NCBI RefSeq assembly: GCF_004353225.1
Contig: NZ_CP037934.1
Location: 3,410,001 to 3,474,000 of the forward strand
Reading direction: 5' to 3'
DNA from: Marinobacter sp. JH2
Lineage (GTDB): Bacteria; Pseudomonadota; Gammaproteobacteria; Pseudomonadales; Oleiphilaceae
Length of the DNA stretch: 64,000 nt
In this document: positions 54,585 through 63,313 of the stretch, piece after piece
Layout of the letters: the number at the start of each line of letters is the position of its first letter
How positions within the stretch are numbered: the first letter of the stretch is position 1
Translations under genes and position numbers: made by a program
Notes under the pieces: generated by a model
Seen by the model: the letters and a program-made list of their open reading frames with translations, nothing else
What the model was told of the DNA's origin: nothing
The model's database searches: none

Positions 54585-55229
54585 GTGAAGAGATTTTCCA
54601 CAGTCACATGCCTGGTTGTTGCCCTGCTACCGCTTTCGGCGTGGGCTGAGTCCGAGCTGAAGTTGGGTGCTTGCGTCAGTGTTCAGGCCGTTAACGGCAG
54701 TGAGCAGAGCGCCAGTGCTGGCCAGAGCCTGAAACTGGGAAATGGCACTCACCAGCTGGTGGTTGAGTGCACCGCCGAGGTTGGTCGCGAAGCGACTCTT
54801 GAGACCAGTGATGCCTTTGTTCTGCTGTTCACCGCCGAGAACTCAGAGCTGACTTTGTCTGCGCCGCAGATTGGTTCCAGCCGGGAGATGGCAGCGTTCA
54901 ATGATCAGGGCAACTGGACTCTGACCGACGGCAAAAGTCGCCCGGTGGCATTCAAGTCAGATGTGCTCGAAAAAGAAGGTTTTCAGCTGGTCCGCGATTA
55001 TCCGCGGGAGCTGGAGATCTATAACCGCTCCGGCGCTGTGGCCGCGATGACTGCGTCAGCAGGCACCCGGGACTCAGGGCTGGCAATCAACCAGGAAGGG
55101 TTGCTGCTGGATCCGCACACCGATCCGGATCAGGAAACGGTCAGCAGGATGCTGCGCTACTGGTATCTGAAAGCTGACGAAAAGACTCGAAACGAGTGGA
55201 ACAGCTGGGTTGATTCCAGCAACCAATAA
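54585..55229 (+). CDS. DUF2057 (YccT-like) periplasmic protein
   Basis: About 214 residues with a signal peptide (MKRFSTVTCLVVALLPLSAWA, using GTG at 54585; an earlier GTG at 54555 would add ten residues). Features of DUF2057: GTHQLVVECTAEVG after a strand-rich start, and the C-terminal MLRYWYLKADEKTRNEWNSWV helix. Role of the family is not settled. A strong Pho box lies upstream and the porin gene follows 32 bp downstream, suggesting a shared envelope role under phosphate limitation. Confidence 0.8.
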   Translation: MKRFSTVTCLVVALLPLSAWAESELKLGACVSVQAVNGSEQSASAGQSLKLGNGTHQLVVECTAEVGREATLETSDAFVLLFTAENSELTLSAPQIGSSREMAAFNDQGNWTLTDGKSRPVAFKSDVLEKEGFQLVRDYPRELEIYNRSGAVAAMTASAGTRDSGLAINQEGLLLDPHTDPDQETVSRMLRYWYLKADEKTRNEWNSWVDSSNQ

Positions 55230-55261
55230 TTATCAAACCAAACTGATAGTGGAGTTAAAAA

Positions 55262-56221
55262 ATGAAGAAGCTTCTTCTGGCTGTTGCTGTGTCGTCTATG
55301 GCTGTTGGCTCTGTCAACGCTGCGACTGTGTATGAGAAAGACGGTTTTACTTACAAGCTGAACGGTGATTTCCAGGTCCAGTTCCGTCAGGCAACCGGCT
55401 TCGATGAGCGTGCTGACGTTGAATATGACGATCTGGAGCTGAAGAACTACGTGGCCTATGATCTGGGCAATGACCTGACGGCTTTCGGTCGTCTGGATTT
55501 TGGCTTCAAAGATGCCGCCGAAAAAGATGAGAACGGCAGCAACCTGGAAGAAGCATACGTAGGGCTGAAGTATGGCGTTGCCTCTTTCTCCTTCGGTAAG
55601 CAGAATTTTGCTTCCCGTGAGTTTGGTATTGAGCAGGCCATTGAAGTTGAAACCATTGATGAAGACCGTTTCGATGACACCGGTACCGATGGCGACGATA
55701 CCATTCGTATCGATATCGAGCTGGAGAACGTTTACATCGCTGCGTCCCACGAGATGAAATCAACTGATGGCGCCTCCTCTGGTATCGACGGCGAGTATTA
55801 CGATCTGTTCGTAGCCACCGAACTGGCAGGCCTTGAGCTGGCCGCTGCTTATCAGCAATCGCGAGCATACGGAACTGCGGACTCCGCAGATACCTGGGGT
55901 CTGAGCGCTTCCTACGATTTTGGTTTCATGAATCTGGCGGCTGACTACAGCTCTACCGATGCCAGCGATTTCGAAATTACTCAATACAACGTTGCAGCTG
56001 TTTTCGCCGTTGCCAGCACCACGGATGTTGCGGTTGGTATGGGTAACAAAGAAGAAGACAATGCGGACGACATTACCGAGTGGTATGCCAACGTAACGTA
56101 CAAGTTCCCGGCTGCCAAGAACGTCAGCGTGTTTGCCGAAGTCGCTCAGAGTGATCTCGAAGACAATTCTGGTGATGACGCAGACATGGGCTTCCTCGCC
56201 GGCATGCGCGTGAAGTTCTAA
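55262..56221 (+). CDS. Gram-negative porin, OmpC/OmpU-like
   Basis: A 319-residue outer-membrane beta-barrel: signal peptide (about 1-20, ending SVNA), sixteen-strand-type alternation with FTYKLNGDFQVQFRQ, the loop-3 region GVASFSFGKQNFASREFGIEQ, and a C-terminal strand ending in Phe (GFLAGMRVKF), the BamA recognition signal. Very acidic, consistent with a marine organism. It is preceded by the Pho-controlled DUF2057 gene and followed by an 18-bp bidirectional terminator. Confidence 0.9.
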   Translation: MKKLLLAVAVSSMAVGSVNAATVYEKDGFTYKLNGDFQVQFRQATGFDERADVEYDDLELKNYVAYDLGNDLTAFGRLDFGFKDAAEKDENGSNLEEAYVGLKYGVASFSFGKQNFASREFGIEQAIEVETIDEDRFDDTGTDGDDTIRIDIELENVYIAASHEMKSTDGASSGIDGEYYDLFVATELAGLELAAAYQQSRAYGTADSADTWGLSASYDFGFMNLAADYSSTDASDFEITQYNVAAVFAVASTTDVAVGMGNKEEDNADDITEWYANVTYKFPAAKNVSVFAEVAQSDLEDNSGDDADMGFLAGMRVKF

Positions 56222-56271
56222 GCAAAAATGCCAGATCGCCGACCACGGCTCGACCAATGGTTGGCGTAAGA

Positions 56272-56311
56272 AAACACAAAGGCCGGGCATTATTGCCCGG
56301 CCTTTGTGTTT
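56272..56311. terminator. 18-bp perfect hairpin, bidirectional terminator
   Basis: Arms 56272-56289 and 56294-56311 are exact complements with a 4-nt loop (TTAT); each side ends in AAA or TTT. It separates the porin (plus) from the convergent reductase gene (minus), serving both. Confidence 0.9.
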
Positions 56312-57435
56312 CAGACCGCAATATCCAGTGGCGGCACCTGCTGGTGCAGGAACCACTTCTCTGTGACCACTTTCCGGGTAAACCAGTGGGAGCGCATCAA
56401 CGTGCTGGCAATGGGCTGCTTCAGCCATTCTGGCAGATCGAACCCATGCTCCTGTTCTGTCGCGCGGTTGCCGAATCGGGCGGCGATCTGCTCACCGTAA
56501 TGCTGGAGCGATAGCGCTGAAAAATCTGGCGCGGCCAGAATGACCTTTGCCGCCATCAAAGCCGATTCAATGGCAGGCCTGATACCTTCACCACTCTGGG
56601 TGTAAGCCAGCCCCGCGGCATCGCCAATCAGTAAAGCACCGTCGTCCACCAGGGGCCTCTCCGCATGGGCGTAAAGCAGGTAGGCGTGGCCCTTGAACCG
56701 GCCAGGCAGGTCGGCCGGAATCCGGCCCGCCTGTTTCATGTCTTCCACAAAGGCTTCCAGGTGATCGGTCAGCCGGTGGTTGTCTTCGCGTCCCAGGCCG
56801 ATATTCAGGAAGCTGCCCTTGCGGAACACCCAGGCATAACCTTTCAGGTCGCGGCAGAACCAGAGCTCTGGGGTATCGCCCCGGGCTTCGCAGGCCCGGG
56901 CCTGTTCCGGGGCCATCTCGAACTCCACTTCCTTGGCCGCTACCACGGTTTCGTGTTTTCCGGGGCCATGGCCAAGCAACCGCGCAACCGGGCAGAAGTG
57001 TCCGCCTGCTCCGATCAGCAATGGCGCCTGCCACTGTTCGTTGATGGTCCAGTTGCCGTCTTTCCGGACAATGGATTTCACCGGGGTGCTCAGTTGTTTG
57101 AGTGCCTTGACCCGGTCCAGCAGATAGGCGTCAAACTCGCAACGGCGTATGCCGTAACTGACGGTATCGCCATGGTCATTTTCCACGGTACTCTGGCCCA
57201 TCATGCCAATGCGGAACCGGCGAATGGGCTGAAGGGTGCGTCCATGGCTGTAGTCGTTGATATCAATGTCCAGGCTTTGGAGAACCGCAGGAGTGACCCA
57301 GCCGGCGCAGGTTTTGTCCCGGGGAAATTCGGCCTTATCGATAATCAGCACCTGTTTGCCAGACGTTTCCAGTGCACGGGCGAGAGTGGAGCCGGCCGGG
57401 CCGGCGCCCACGACGATGGCATCGAAGGTATCCAT
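56311..57435 (-). CDS. Geranylgeranyl-reductase-family FAD oxidoreductase
   Basis: A 374-residue flavoprotein of the p-hydroxybenzoate-hydroxylase/GGR fold: FAD motif AIVVGAGPAGSTLARAL (6-22), CAGWVTP at the substrate side, and GDAAGLAYTQSGEGIRPAIESALMAA (about 267-292). The family reduces double bonds in isoprenoid chains or acts on other lipids. Its start shares one base with the CFA synthase stop (TAATG), so the two are coupled and may modify the same fatty-acid product. Confidence 0.83.
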   Translation of the reverse strand: MDTFDAIVVGAGPAGSTLARALETSGKQVLIIDKAEFPRDKTCAGWVTPAVLQSLDIDINDYSHGRTLQPIRRFRIGMMGQSTVENDHGDTVSYGIRRCEFDAYLLDRVKALKQLSTPVKSIVRKDGNWTINEQWQAPLLIGAGGHFCPVARLLGHGPGKHETVVAAKEVEFEMAPEQARACEARGDTPELWFCRDLKGYAWVFRKGSFLNIGLGREDNHRLTDHLEAFVEDMKQAGRIPADLPGRFKGHAYLLYAHAERPLVDDGALLIGDAAGLAYTQSGEGIRPAIESALMAAKVILAAPDFSALSLQHYGEQIAARFGNRATEQEHGFDLPEWLKQPIASTLMRSHWFTRKVVTEKWFLHQQVPPLDIAV

Positions 57436-58745
57436 TATGAGTGCTCCGGTGTGGTCGGGGTGGCATACAAGTCCTGACGGGTTCGCGGCACCTGATTGTT
57501 ATCGCCATGGCTGAAAACAACCTGAAACAGTTGCAGCGAACCCACACGAAACGCGGCGATTGAGCCTGCCAAATAGAATCGCCAGGCTCGGGTGAAGCTT
57601 TCATCGTACATCGCGGTCACTGTGTCCTCGTGCCGGGTAAAATTCTCCATCCAGTGGCTTAACGTTTGGGCGTAGTGCAAACGCAGGTTTTCCACATCCA
57701 GTACCGAGAAATCATTGTGCTCACAGATCTGCATGAACTCGGCAATGCTCGGCGGGTAAGCGCCCGGGAAAATGCGTTTTTCGATCCAGGCGTTCATCAG
57801 CATTGGCCGGTTACGGCCGATACTGTGAAGCAAGGCAATGCCGTTGTGCTTGAGGCAGCGTTTGATTAAATCAGACAGCGCCGGGTAGTGGTCCTTGCCC
57901 ACGTGTTCCAGCATACCCACGGATACAAACGCATCGTACTCGCCTTGAATGTTGCGGTAGTCGTCTTCGATGTATCGGATTCGACCATCCAAACCTTGCC
58001 GCTCAGCTTCCGCTTTGGCGTAGTCGAGCTGTTCCCGGGAGATGTTGTAAGAACTAACGGTCACGCCATAGTGGCGCGCCATATAGCGGGCCAGACCGCC
58101 CCAGCCACAGCCGGCTTCGACGACGGTCATACCCGGTTTCAGCCGCAGTTTGCGGCATACGTGTTCCAGCTTGGCCAGTTGCGCCTGCTCGAGAGTGTTG
58201 TCTGGGTGTTCGTAGTAGGCGCAGGTGTACTGCATTGCAGCCTGATCCAGCCACAGTTTGTAGAAATCGTTGCCGAGGTCGTAATGGTGGTGGATGTTTT
58301 CTTTGGCTTGCGACAGCCCCGACGAGCGCGGGTTCGGGTTCTTCCAAAGGTTATCCAGCCATTTCGGCCACTGCTTGCGGGCGTCGTGAACCGTGCGGTA
58401 AACGGTCTCCAGAAAGTCGGTGAGGTCGCCTTCTATGTCGAGTCGTCCTGAGCTATAGAGGTCGCCCATGGCCAGATTCGGGTCGGTGACCAGAGCATAG
58501 AGTGCTTTGGAATCGTTCAGGGTCAATGTGAAGCGAGCGGTTTGGTTTTCCGGATCTATACGGTCGCCATTCCATAGCTGGAACCGAATGGGGGGCGAGC
58601 CGGCCAGACGAATGAACTTGTCGAGCAACCAGCGCTCGTAGCTGTGAGGTTCTCGATCACGAAGAGGTTCCTCATGAGGAATGCTCAAGAGGTGCGGAGC
58701 GTCCTTGCCGGAATGCGTAGTTTTGCGCGCGTTACTGCTAGACAT
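57435..58745 (-). CDS. cfa: Cyclopropane-fatty-acyl-phospholipid synthase
   Basis: A 436-residue SAM-dependent methyltransferase that adds a methylene across double bonds of membrane phospholipids. The SAM motif VVEAGCGWGGLARYMA (about 194-209), HHHYDLGNDFYKLWLD, YTCAYY, and SVGMLEHVG with the bicarbonate-site residues are visible. N-terminal domain of about 150 residues as usual. Coupling to a reductase suggests a methyl-branched rather than cyclopropane product is possible; that is inference. No regulator adjacent. Confidence 0.92.
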   Translation of the reverse strand: MSSSNARKTTHSGKDAPHLLSIPHEEPLRDREPHSYERWLLDKFIRLAGSPPIRFQLWNGDRIDPENQTARFTLTLNDSKALYALVTDPNLAMGDLYSSGRLDIEGDLTDFLETVYRTVHDARKQWPKWLDNLWKNPNPRSSGLSQAKENIHHHYDLGNDFYKLWLDQAAMQYTCAYYEHPDNTLEQAQLAKLEHVCRKLRLKPGMTVVEAGCGWGGLARYMARHYGVTVSSYNISREQLDYAKAEAERQGLDGRIRYIEDDYRNIQGEYDAFVSVGMLEHVGKDHYPALSDLIKRCLKHNGIALLHSIGRNRPMLMNAWIEKRIFPGAYPPSIAEFMQICEHNDFSVLDVENLRLHYAQTLSHWMENFTRHEDTVTAMYDESFTRAWRFYLAGSIAAFRVGSLQLFQVVFSHGDNNQVPRTRQDLYATPTTPEHS

Positions 58746-58902
58746 GTTTCAGGCTCCCGTTGGGTGCAATGCCAAGCGGTCTCGACGGCCAGACTGAGAG
58801 TCGCACTCTTCAGATTGTATATAAAATGATCAGATTTGGGCAAGCTGAGAAGCGGGGGGAGGGCAGGCCGGGAGCTGTCCGGCCTGCCTATTATGAAGGG
58901 AA

Positions 58903-60198
58903 CTAGTAGGTGGAGCTCATTCCGAACCATTCCGGGAAGATGATGATCATCGCCAACACCAGAATCTGTATGAGAATGAACGGAATAATGCCCTTGTAGA
59001 TGTCCGTTGTTTTTACCTCGGCGGGTGCAACGCCCTTAAGGTAGAACAACGAAAACCCGAATGGCGGTGTCAGGAAGCTGGTTTGCAGATTCATGGCGAT
59101 CAGAATGGCAAACCAGAGCATGTTGATGCCCATGGCTTCGGCAACCGGTGCCAATATCGGCACGATGATGAAGGAAATCTCCACGAAGTCGATGAAGAAG
59201 CCCAGCACCAAAATCACCACCATGGCCAATATGATGAAGCCCCATTGCTCACCTGGCAGCATCAGCAACCATTCTTCCAGCAAGTAGTCACCACCGGTGT
59301 AGCTGAACACCATGGAGAAGGCGGTCGCACCGATAAGAATGGCAAAGACCATGGCCGTGACCTTCACGGTGTCTTTGGAAGCGTCCCACACCATTTTAAA
59401 ATTGAATTGGCGGTAGATGATGGCCAGAACCACGGCACCTACGCCGCCCAGCGCGGATGATTCGGTCGGGGTGGCGATACCAGTGAAGATCGAACCCAGA
59501 ACCACCACAATCAATGCCAATGGCGGGATGATTGCCAACAGCGCGTTACGGATTTCTTTGCTCCGGCTGATGCTGTCGTCCGGCGGCATGGGGGGGGCCG
59601 TCTGTGGCTTAAGGCGGGTCAGGAACAGAATGTAAACAATATACAGTCCAATCAGCACCATGCCGGGGCCGACGGCGGCTTTGAACAAGTCGCCAACCGG
59701 CAAGCCCAGTACGTCACCCAGAATGATCAGGATGATTGAGGGCGGCACGATTTGTCCCAGGGTGCCGGATGCGCAGATGGTCCCTGTCGCCAAACGCTTG
59801 TCGTAATTGTGGGCCAGCATAACCGGCAGGGAGATTAACCCCATGGCTACCACGCTGGCACCGACCACGCCGGTCGAGGCTGCGAGTAGCGCGCCCACCA
59901 GAATGGTGGAAATGGCCAAACCACCCGGCAGGCCACCGAACAAACGGCCCATTGAGGTCAGCAGTTGCTCGGCCAGTTTCGTGCGTTGAAGAATCACGCC
60001 CATGAAGATAAACAACGGCACGGCCATCAGTACCGTGTTTTGCATGACGCTCATGATGCGATAAGGCATGAAGGCAAACAGATCCATGCCTTCGGCGAAG
60101 ATGCCAAAAAACAGCGCAACGCCACCGAAAGTAAAAGCAACGGGGAACCCGAACATCAGCATGAACAGGGCAACGAGGAACATAATCATACCGATCAT
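58903..60198 (-). CDS. dctM: TRAP transporter large permease (DctM)
   Basis: A 431-residue inner-membrane protein with about 12 hydrophobic helices and DctM hallmarks: PLFIFMGVILQRTKLAEQLL, ASTGVVGASVVAMGLISLPVM and GILVPPS-type TLGQIVPPSIILIILGD. Drives Na+-coupled uptake of a carboxylate with DctQ and DctP. Overlaps dctQ by 4 bp. Confidence 0.94.
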   Translation of the reverse strand: MIGMIMFLVALFMLMFGFPVAFTFGGVALFFGIFAEGMDLFAFMPYRIMSVMQNTVLMAVPLFIFMGVILQRTKLAEQLLTSMGRLFGGLPGGLAISTILVGALLAASTGVVGASVVAMGLISLPVMLAHNYDKRLATGTICASGTLGQIVPPSIILIILGDVLGLPVGDLFKAAVGPGMVLIGLYIVYILFLTRLKPQTAPPMPPDDSISRSKEIRNALLAIIPPLALIVVVLGSIFTGIATPTESSALGGVGAVVLAIIYRQFNFKMVWDASKDTVKVTAMVFAILIGATAFSMVFSYTGGDYLLEEWLLMLPGEQWGFIILAMVVILVLGFFIDFVEISFIIVPILAPVAEAMGINMLWFAILIAMNLQTSFLTPPFGFSLFYLKGVAPAEVKTTDIYKGIIPFILIQILVLAMIIIFPEWFGMSSTY

Positions 60199-60740
60199 GC
60201 CAAACCTCCTGCGCTGTGCTCGTTATCGTAGGATTTTTCTCCGGCCATTACACGGATTGCGTAAGTGATCATGTTCAGGCCAGCGGTGCCGATAAAGAAG
60301 GCGCTGACCGGGATAACCGATTTGATGATCCAGCGATGGGGCAAGCCGCCGGGGTCGCCACTGCCTTCGCCCATTTCGTAGGCATCAACGGCGAAGCTGT
60401 AGCCATACACGCCGATTAAATACGCGAACGGGATGACAAAGATCAGGGCGCCGATAAGGTTAATCCAGGCTTTGTTTTTTTGCTGCCAGTTGGTGTAGAA
60501 CACATCCACTCGAACATGGCCGTCTGTGCGCAGGGCGTAGGGGATGCCCATCAGAAAGACCACCGAGTACAAGTGCCATTCCATCTCTTGCATGCCAATC
60601 GAGACATCGCTGAAAACGTAGCGGGTAACGACGTCGTAGAACACATTGGCAGCCATCAGGATCATGGCCACGCAGGCGATCCAGCCGCAGAGTTTGGAGA
60701 GCCAGGCCAGGCCCTCATCCAGTCTGATAATCCAGCGCAT
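60195..60740 (-). CDS. dctQ: TRAP transporter small permease (DctQ)
   Basis: A 181-residue membrane protein with four helices and the DctQ pattern VRYVFSDVSIGMQEMEWHLYSVVFLMGIPYALRTDGHVRVDVFY. It lies between dctM (4-bp overlap) and dctP (106-bp gap containing a hairpin). Confidence 0.93.
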   Translation of the reverse strand: MRWIIRLDEGLAWLSKLCGWIACVAMILMAANVFYDVVTRYVFSDVSIGMQEMEWHLYSVVFLMGIPYALRTDGHVRVDVFYTNWQQKNKAWINLIGALIFVIPFAYLIGVYGYSFAVDAYEMGEGSGDPGGLPHRWIIKSVIPVSAFFIGTAGLNMITYAIRVMAGEKSYDNEHSAGGLA

Positions 60741-60787
60741 TAAACCTCTTCCTCCGCTGAGCGGATGTTTTGTGTGGCTTTTTAATG

Positions 60788-60825
60788 AAAAAAGCCGGAA
60801 CCACTTTCAAGAGCGATCCCGGCTC
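60788..60825 (-). terminator. Intra-operon hairpin between dctP and dctQ
   Basis: On the minus strand AGCCGG...CCGGCT with a 20-nt loop, followed by TTTTTT. A stem of this form after the binding-protein gene would partly stop transcripts, so DctP is made in excess of the permeases. Confidence 0.6.
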
Positions 60826-60846
60826 TGATTCAGCATGGCCCAGAGT

Positions 60847-61923
60847 TTACTGAACTTCTCCCATGGTGTTGAGGTAGGCACGTTCAGAAATCTCGGTATA
60901 GGCGCGACTCTGCTTCTGGTAACTCAGCTGAGAGTCGATGATTTTCTTCGCCATCGGGCTTTCTTCAGCGGTTTCTTTGAGGAGTTTCTTGTTGGCATCG
61001 TACATGGCCTGGAAGATGTCAGCCGGGAATCGTTTGATCTGTACGTTGGGGTATTCTTTTTTGATGTTCGCCCAAGCTTCCGCGTTAGCGTGCTGAGAGT
61101 GTACCAACATGTCGTAGGATGCGGTGCGCATAGCTACGCGCATGATTTCCTGCAGGTCCGCGGGCAGTTTTTCCCATACACGCTTGTTGATCAGGAATTG
61201 CAGTTCGGTCGCGGGCTCGTGCCAGCCGGTGTAGTAGTAGTCAGCGATTTGCTGGAAGCCTAGGCGCAAATCCAGTGCCGGACCAACCCACTCGACAGCG
61301 TCAATGGTGTTGCGTTCAAGAGCCGTATACAGCTCGCCCGGGGCGATGTTGGTGGGGTTTACGCCCACTTCGGCGAAGACTTCGCCGGCAAAGCCGGGAA
61401 TCCGCATTTTCAGGCCTTGAAGATCGTCCAGCGATTTAATTTCTTCCCGGAACCAGCCGCCCATCTGAATGCCGGTGTTGCCGCCGGGAAATGACAGCAT
61501 TTTATGGGGCTCGTACACCTCCTGCATCAGCTCCATGCCGCCGCCGTGATAGAACCACGCGTACTGTTCCATGGCGTTCATGCCGAAGGGCATACTGGTG
61601 AAGAACAGGGTTTCGGGTACTTTGCCCTTCCAGTAGTAGGAAGCGGAATGGCCCATGTCGTATTGGCCCGCTTTCACCATGTCGAACACACCCAGTGGGG
61701 CTTTGTGTTTGTTGGCGGAGTCGATACGGATTCGCAGGCGACCGTCGGACATTTTTTCAACGGTCTCAGCAAAGCGCTTGGTGGTGTCGCCAAAAATGGG
61801 AAAGTTTGGCCCCCAGGTTTCGGCAAGTTTCAGAGTGAACTTTTCTTGAGCCAGCGCCTGCGAAGCAGAAAACGTGGTGGCCACGGCGAGCACAGTCGCC
61901 GATATAAAGGTGCGGATTTTCAT
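60847..61923 (-). CDS. dctP: TRAP transporter substrate-binding protein (DctP, TakP-like)
   Basis: A 358-residue periplasmic binding protein with signal peptide (about 1-25, ending SQALA). KHKAPLGVFDMVKAGQYDMGHSASYYWKGK, GGWFREEIKSLDDLQGLKMRIPGFAGEVF and GELYTALERNTIDAVEWVGPALDLRLGFQQIADYYYTGWHEPA resemble the 2-oxoacid-binding TakP branch. The binding Arg is probably in MRIPG. Transported acid is predicted as a 2-oxo- or hydroxyacid, not proved. Confidence 0.92.
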   Translation of the reverse strand: MKIRTFISATVLAVATTFSASQALAQEKFTLKLAETWGPNFPIFGDTTKRFAETVEKMSDGRLRIRIDSANKHKAPLGVFDMVKAGQYDMGHSASYYWKGKVPETLFFTSMPFGMNAMEQYAWFYHGGGMELMQEVYEPHKMLSFPGGNTGIQMGGWFREEIKSLDDLQGLKMRIPGFAGEVFAEVGVNPTNIAPGELYTALERNTIDAVEWVGPALDLRLGFQQIADYYYTGWHEPATELQFLINKRVWEKLPADLQEIMRVAMRTASYDMLVHSQHANAEAWANIKKEYPNVQIKRFPADIFQAMYDANKKLLKETAEESPMAKKIIDSQLSYQKQSRAYTEISERAYLNTMGEVQ

Positions 61924-62098
61924 GGCTTTTCCAACCTGTTCTATTGTTTTAATTGTGTGTCGGGGAGCTGGGCAATTGCACCAGCGGGTACTGCTGAACA
62001 GTTTAGTTCAGGTTTGCATGCTTGGCGGGCAGAGTGCATCAAAAAATGTGCGAATTACGACATATGTCTAGTGCGGGAACGAGGTTGGCAAAGCGCGT

Positions 62099-63142
62099 TC
62101 AGGCACTTTCTCCGGAGCTGACAGCCGGGGTTCGGGTGCGATAGTTGCGCCACAGGCGGAAGGCCCTTAAGGCCGGTTTTTCTACGCCATAATGCAGGGC
62201 TGCAGCCAAAGCGATTGCGGCAGCAAGCGCCAGAGCAACACCTGCAGGCCCGGGCACGCCCCATTGATAAAACAGCGTAATCAGCCCGTACCCGATATTC
62301 TGATGGACCAGATAGAGGGTGTAGGAAATGCTGCCCAGCCAGAGTAACCCCGGCCGTGACAGCATGTTCAAACGACCACTCGCGGCCAGAATGAATACGC
62401 CATAGCACGCCAGTACGAATAGGTTGTAGGGCGCGTTGTACGCGATCAGGCAATGGCCAATCGTCAGCACCAGCAAAGCAACGTCGGTGCCAGGAGGTTT
62501 GCCATACTTGTGCCAGCGAAAGAGGAGCATGCCACTCATAAACAGCGGGGCATAACGCACGAACAGAAGGTCCTTTACCAGAAAGTCCATTGGTTCGGGG
62601 ATGGCCTTCCACCAGAGTACGCCGATATAGCTGACGGCGGTCCAGCACCAGAGCACGGGCCGGAGTCGTTGCCAGCTTTTCAAGCCATAGAAGAGCAGGG
62701 CGATCCAGACGTAGAAGGTGGCTTCAATCACCAAGCTCCAATAAGCGCCATCAACATGCGGATGCTCCAGATATTCGTGCAGAAGGGTCATGTTTAAAAG
62801 CGCCGACACCGGCGCGACGGCTCGGTCTTCGGGCCCCAGCCAATGCACGGACAGAAAGGTCAAAGCGATGCCCGCCCACAATGCGGGTAACAGTCGGAAC
62901 GCTCGGGCAAGACCAAACCAGCCGGCGGTTTGGGTGCGCTCCAAGGTCATGAAAATGACGAACCCGCTGAGCATGAAGAACAGGTGCACACCGTAGCGCC
63001 CGAACTCCAGGAAGGCCGGACTGTCAAAGCTGTGACCGTACAGTTCGTTGTAGTAAGGCAGATAATGAAACAGAACAACGCCAAGCGCGGCAATGCCGCG
63101 AAGTGCATCCAAGGCGGTCAGGCGACTTTGGTTATTCTGCAT
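62099..63142 (-). CDS. Acyltransferase family 3 membrane protein (OafA/YrhL-like)
   Basis: A 347-residue polytopic membrane protein with about ten helices and the family motif LTALDALRGIAALGVVLFHY (8-27), including the catalytic His and the R at RG. Such enzymes O-acylate cell-surface sugars or exopolysaccharides. The ATG at 63142 gives the family N-terminus; the longer frame does not. No polysaccharide cluster is next to it, so the target is unknown. Confidence 0.87.
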   Translation of the reverse strand: MQNNQSRLTALDALRGIAALGVVLFHYLPYYNELYGHSFDSPAFLEFGRYGVHLFFMLSGFVIFMTLERTQTAGWFGLARAFRLLPALWAGIALTFLSVHWLGPEDRAVAPVSALLNMTLLHEYLEHPHVDGAYWSLVIEATFYVWIALLFYGLKSWQRLRPVLWCWTAVSYIGVLWWKAIPEPMDFLVKDLLFVRYAPLFMSGMLLFRWHKYGKPPGTDVALLVLTIGHCLIAYNAPYNLFVLACYGVFILAASGRLNMLSRPGLLWLGSISYTLYLVHQNIGYGLITLFYQWGVPGPAGVALALAAAIALAAALHYGVEKPALRAFRLWRNYRTRTPAVSSGESA

Positions 63143-63313
63143 GGCGTTGGTACGTTCCGGTGACGATGTAGGTTCATGATAGCCGGCCTGAAGGCGGGCA
63201 AGTATACAGTTCGGTTGCCCGCAACTGACCATCTGTTCATGGTTGAAGGTTCGTAGAGAGTTTCAGCGCGGGTGTATGATGTCTAAAAGCCAGTGTCAGG
63301 GAGCAAGCAAGGT

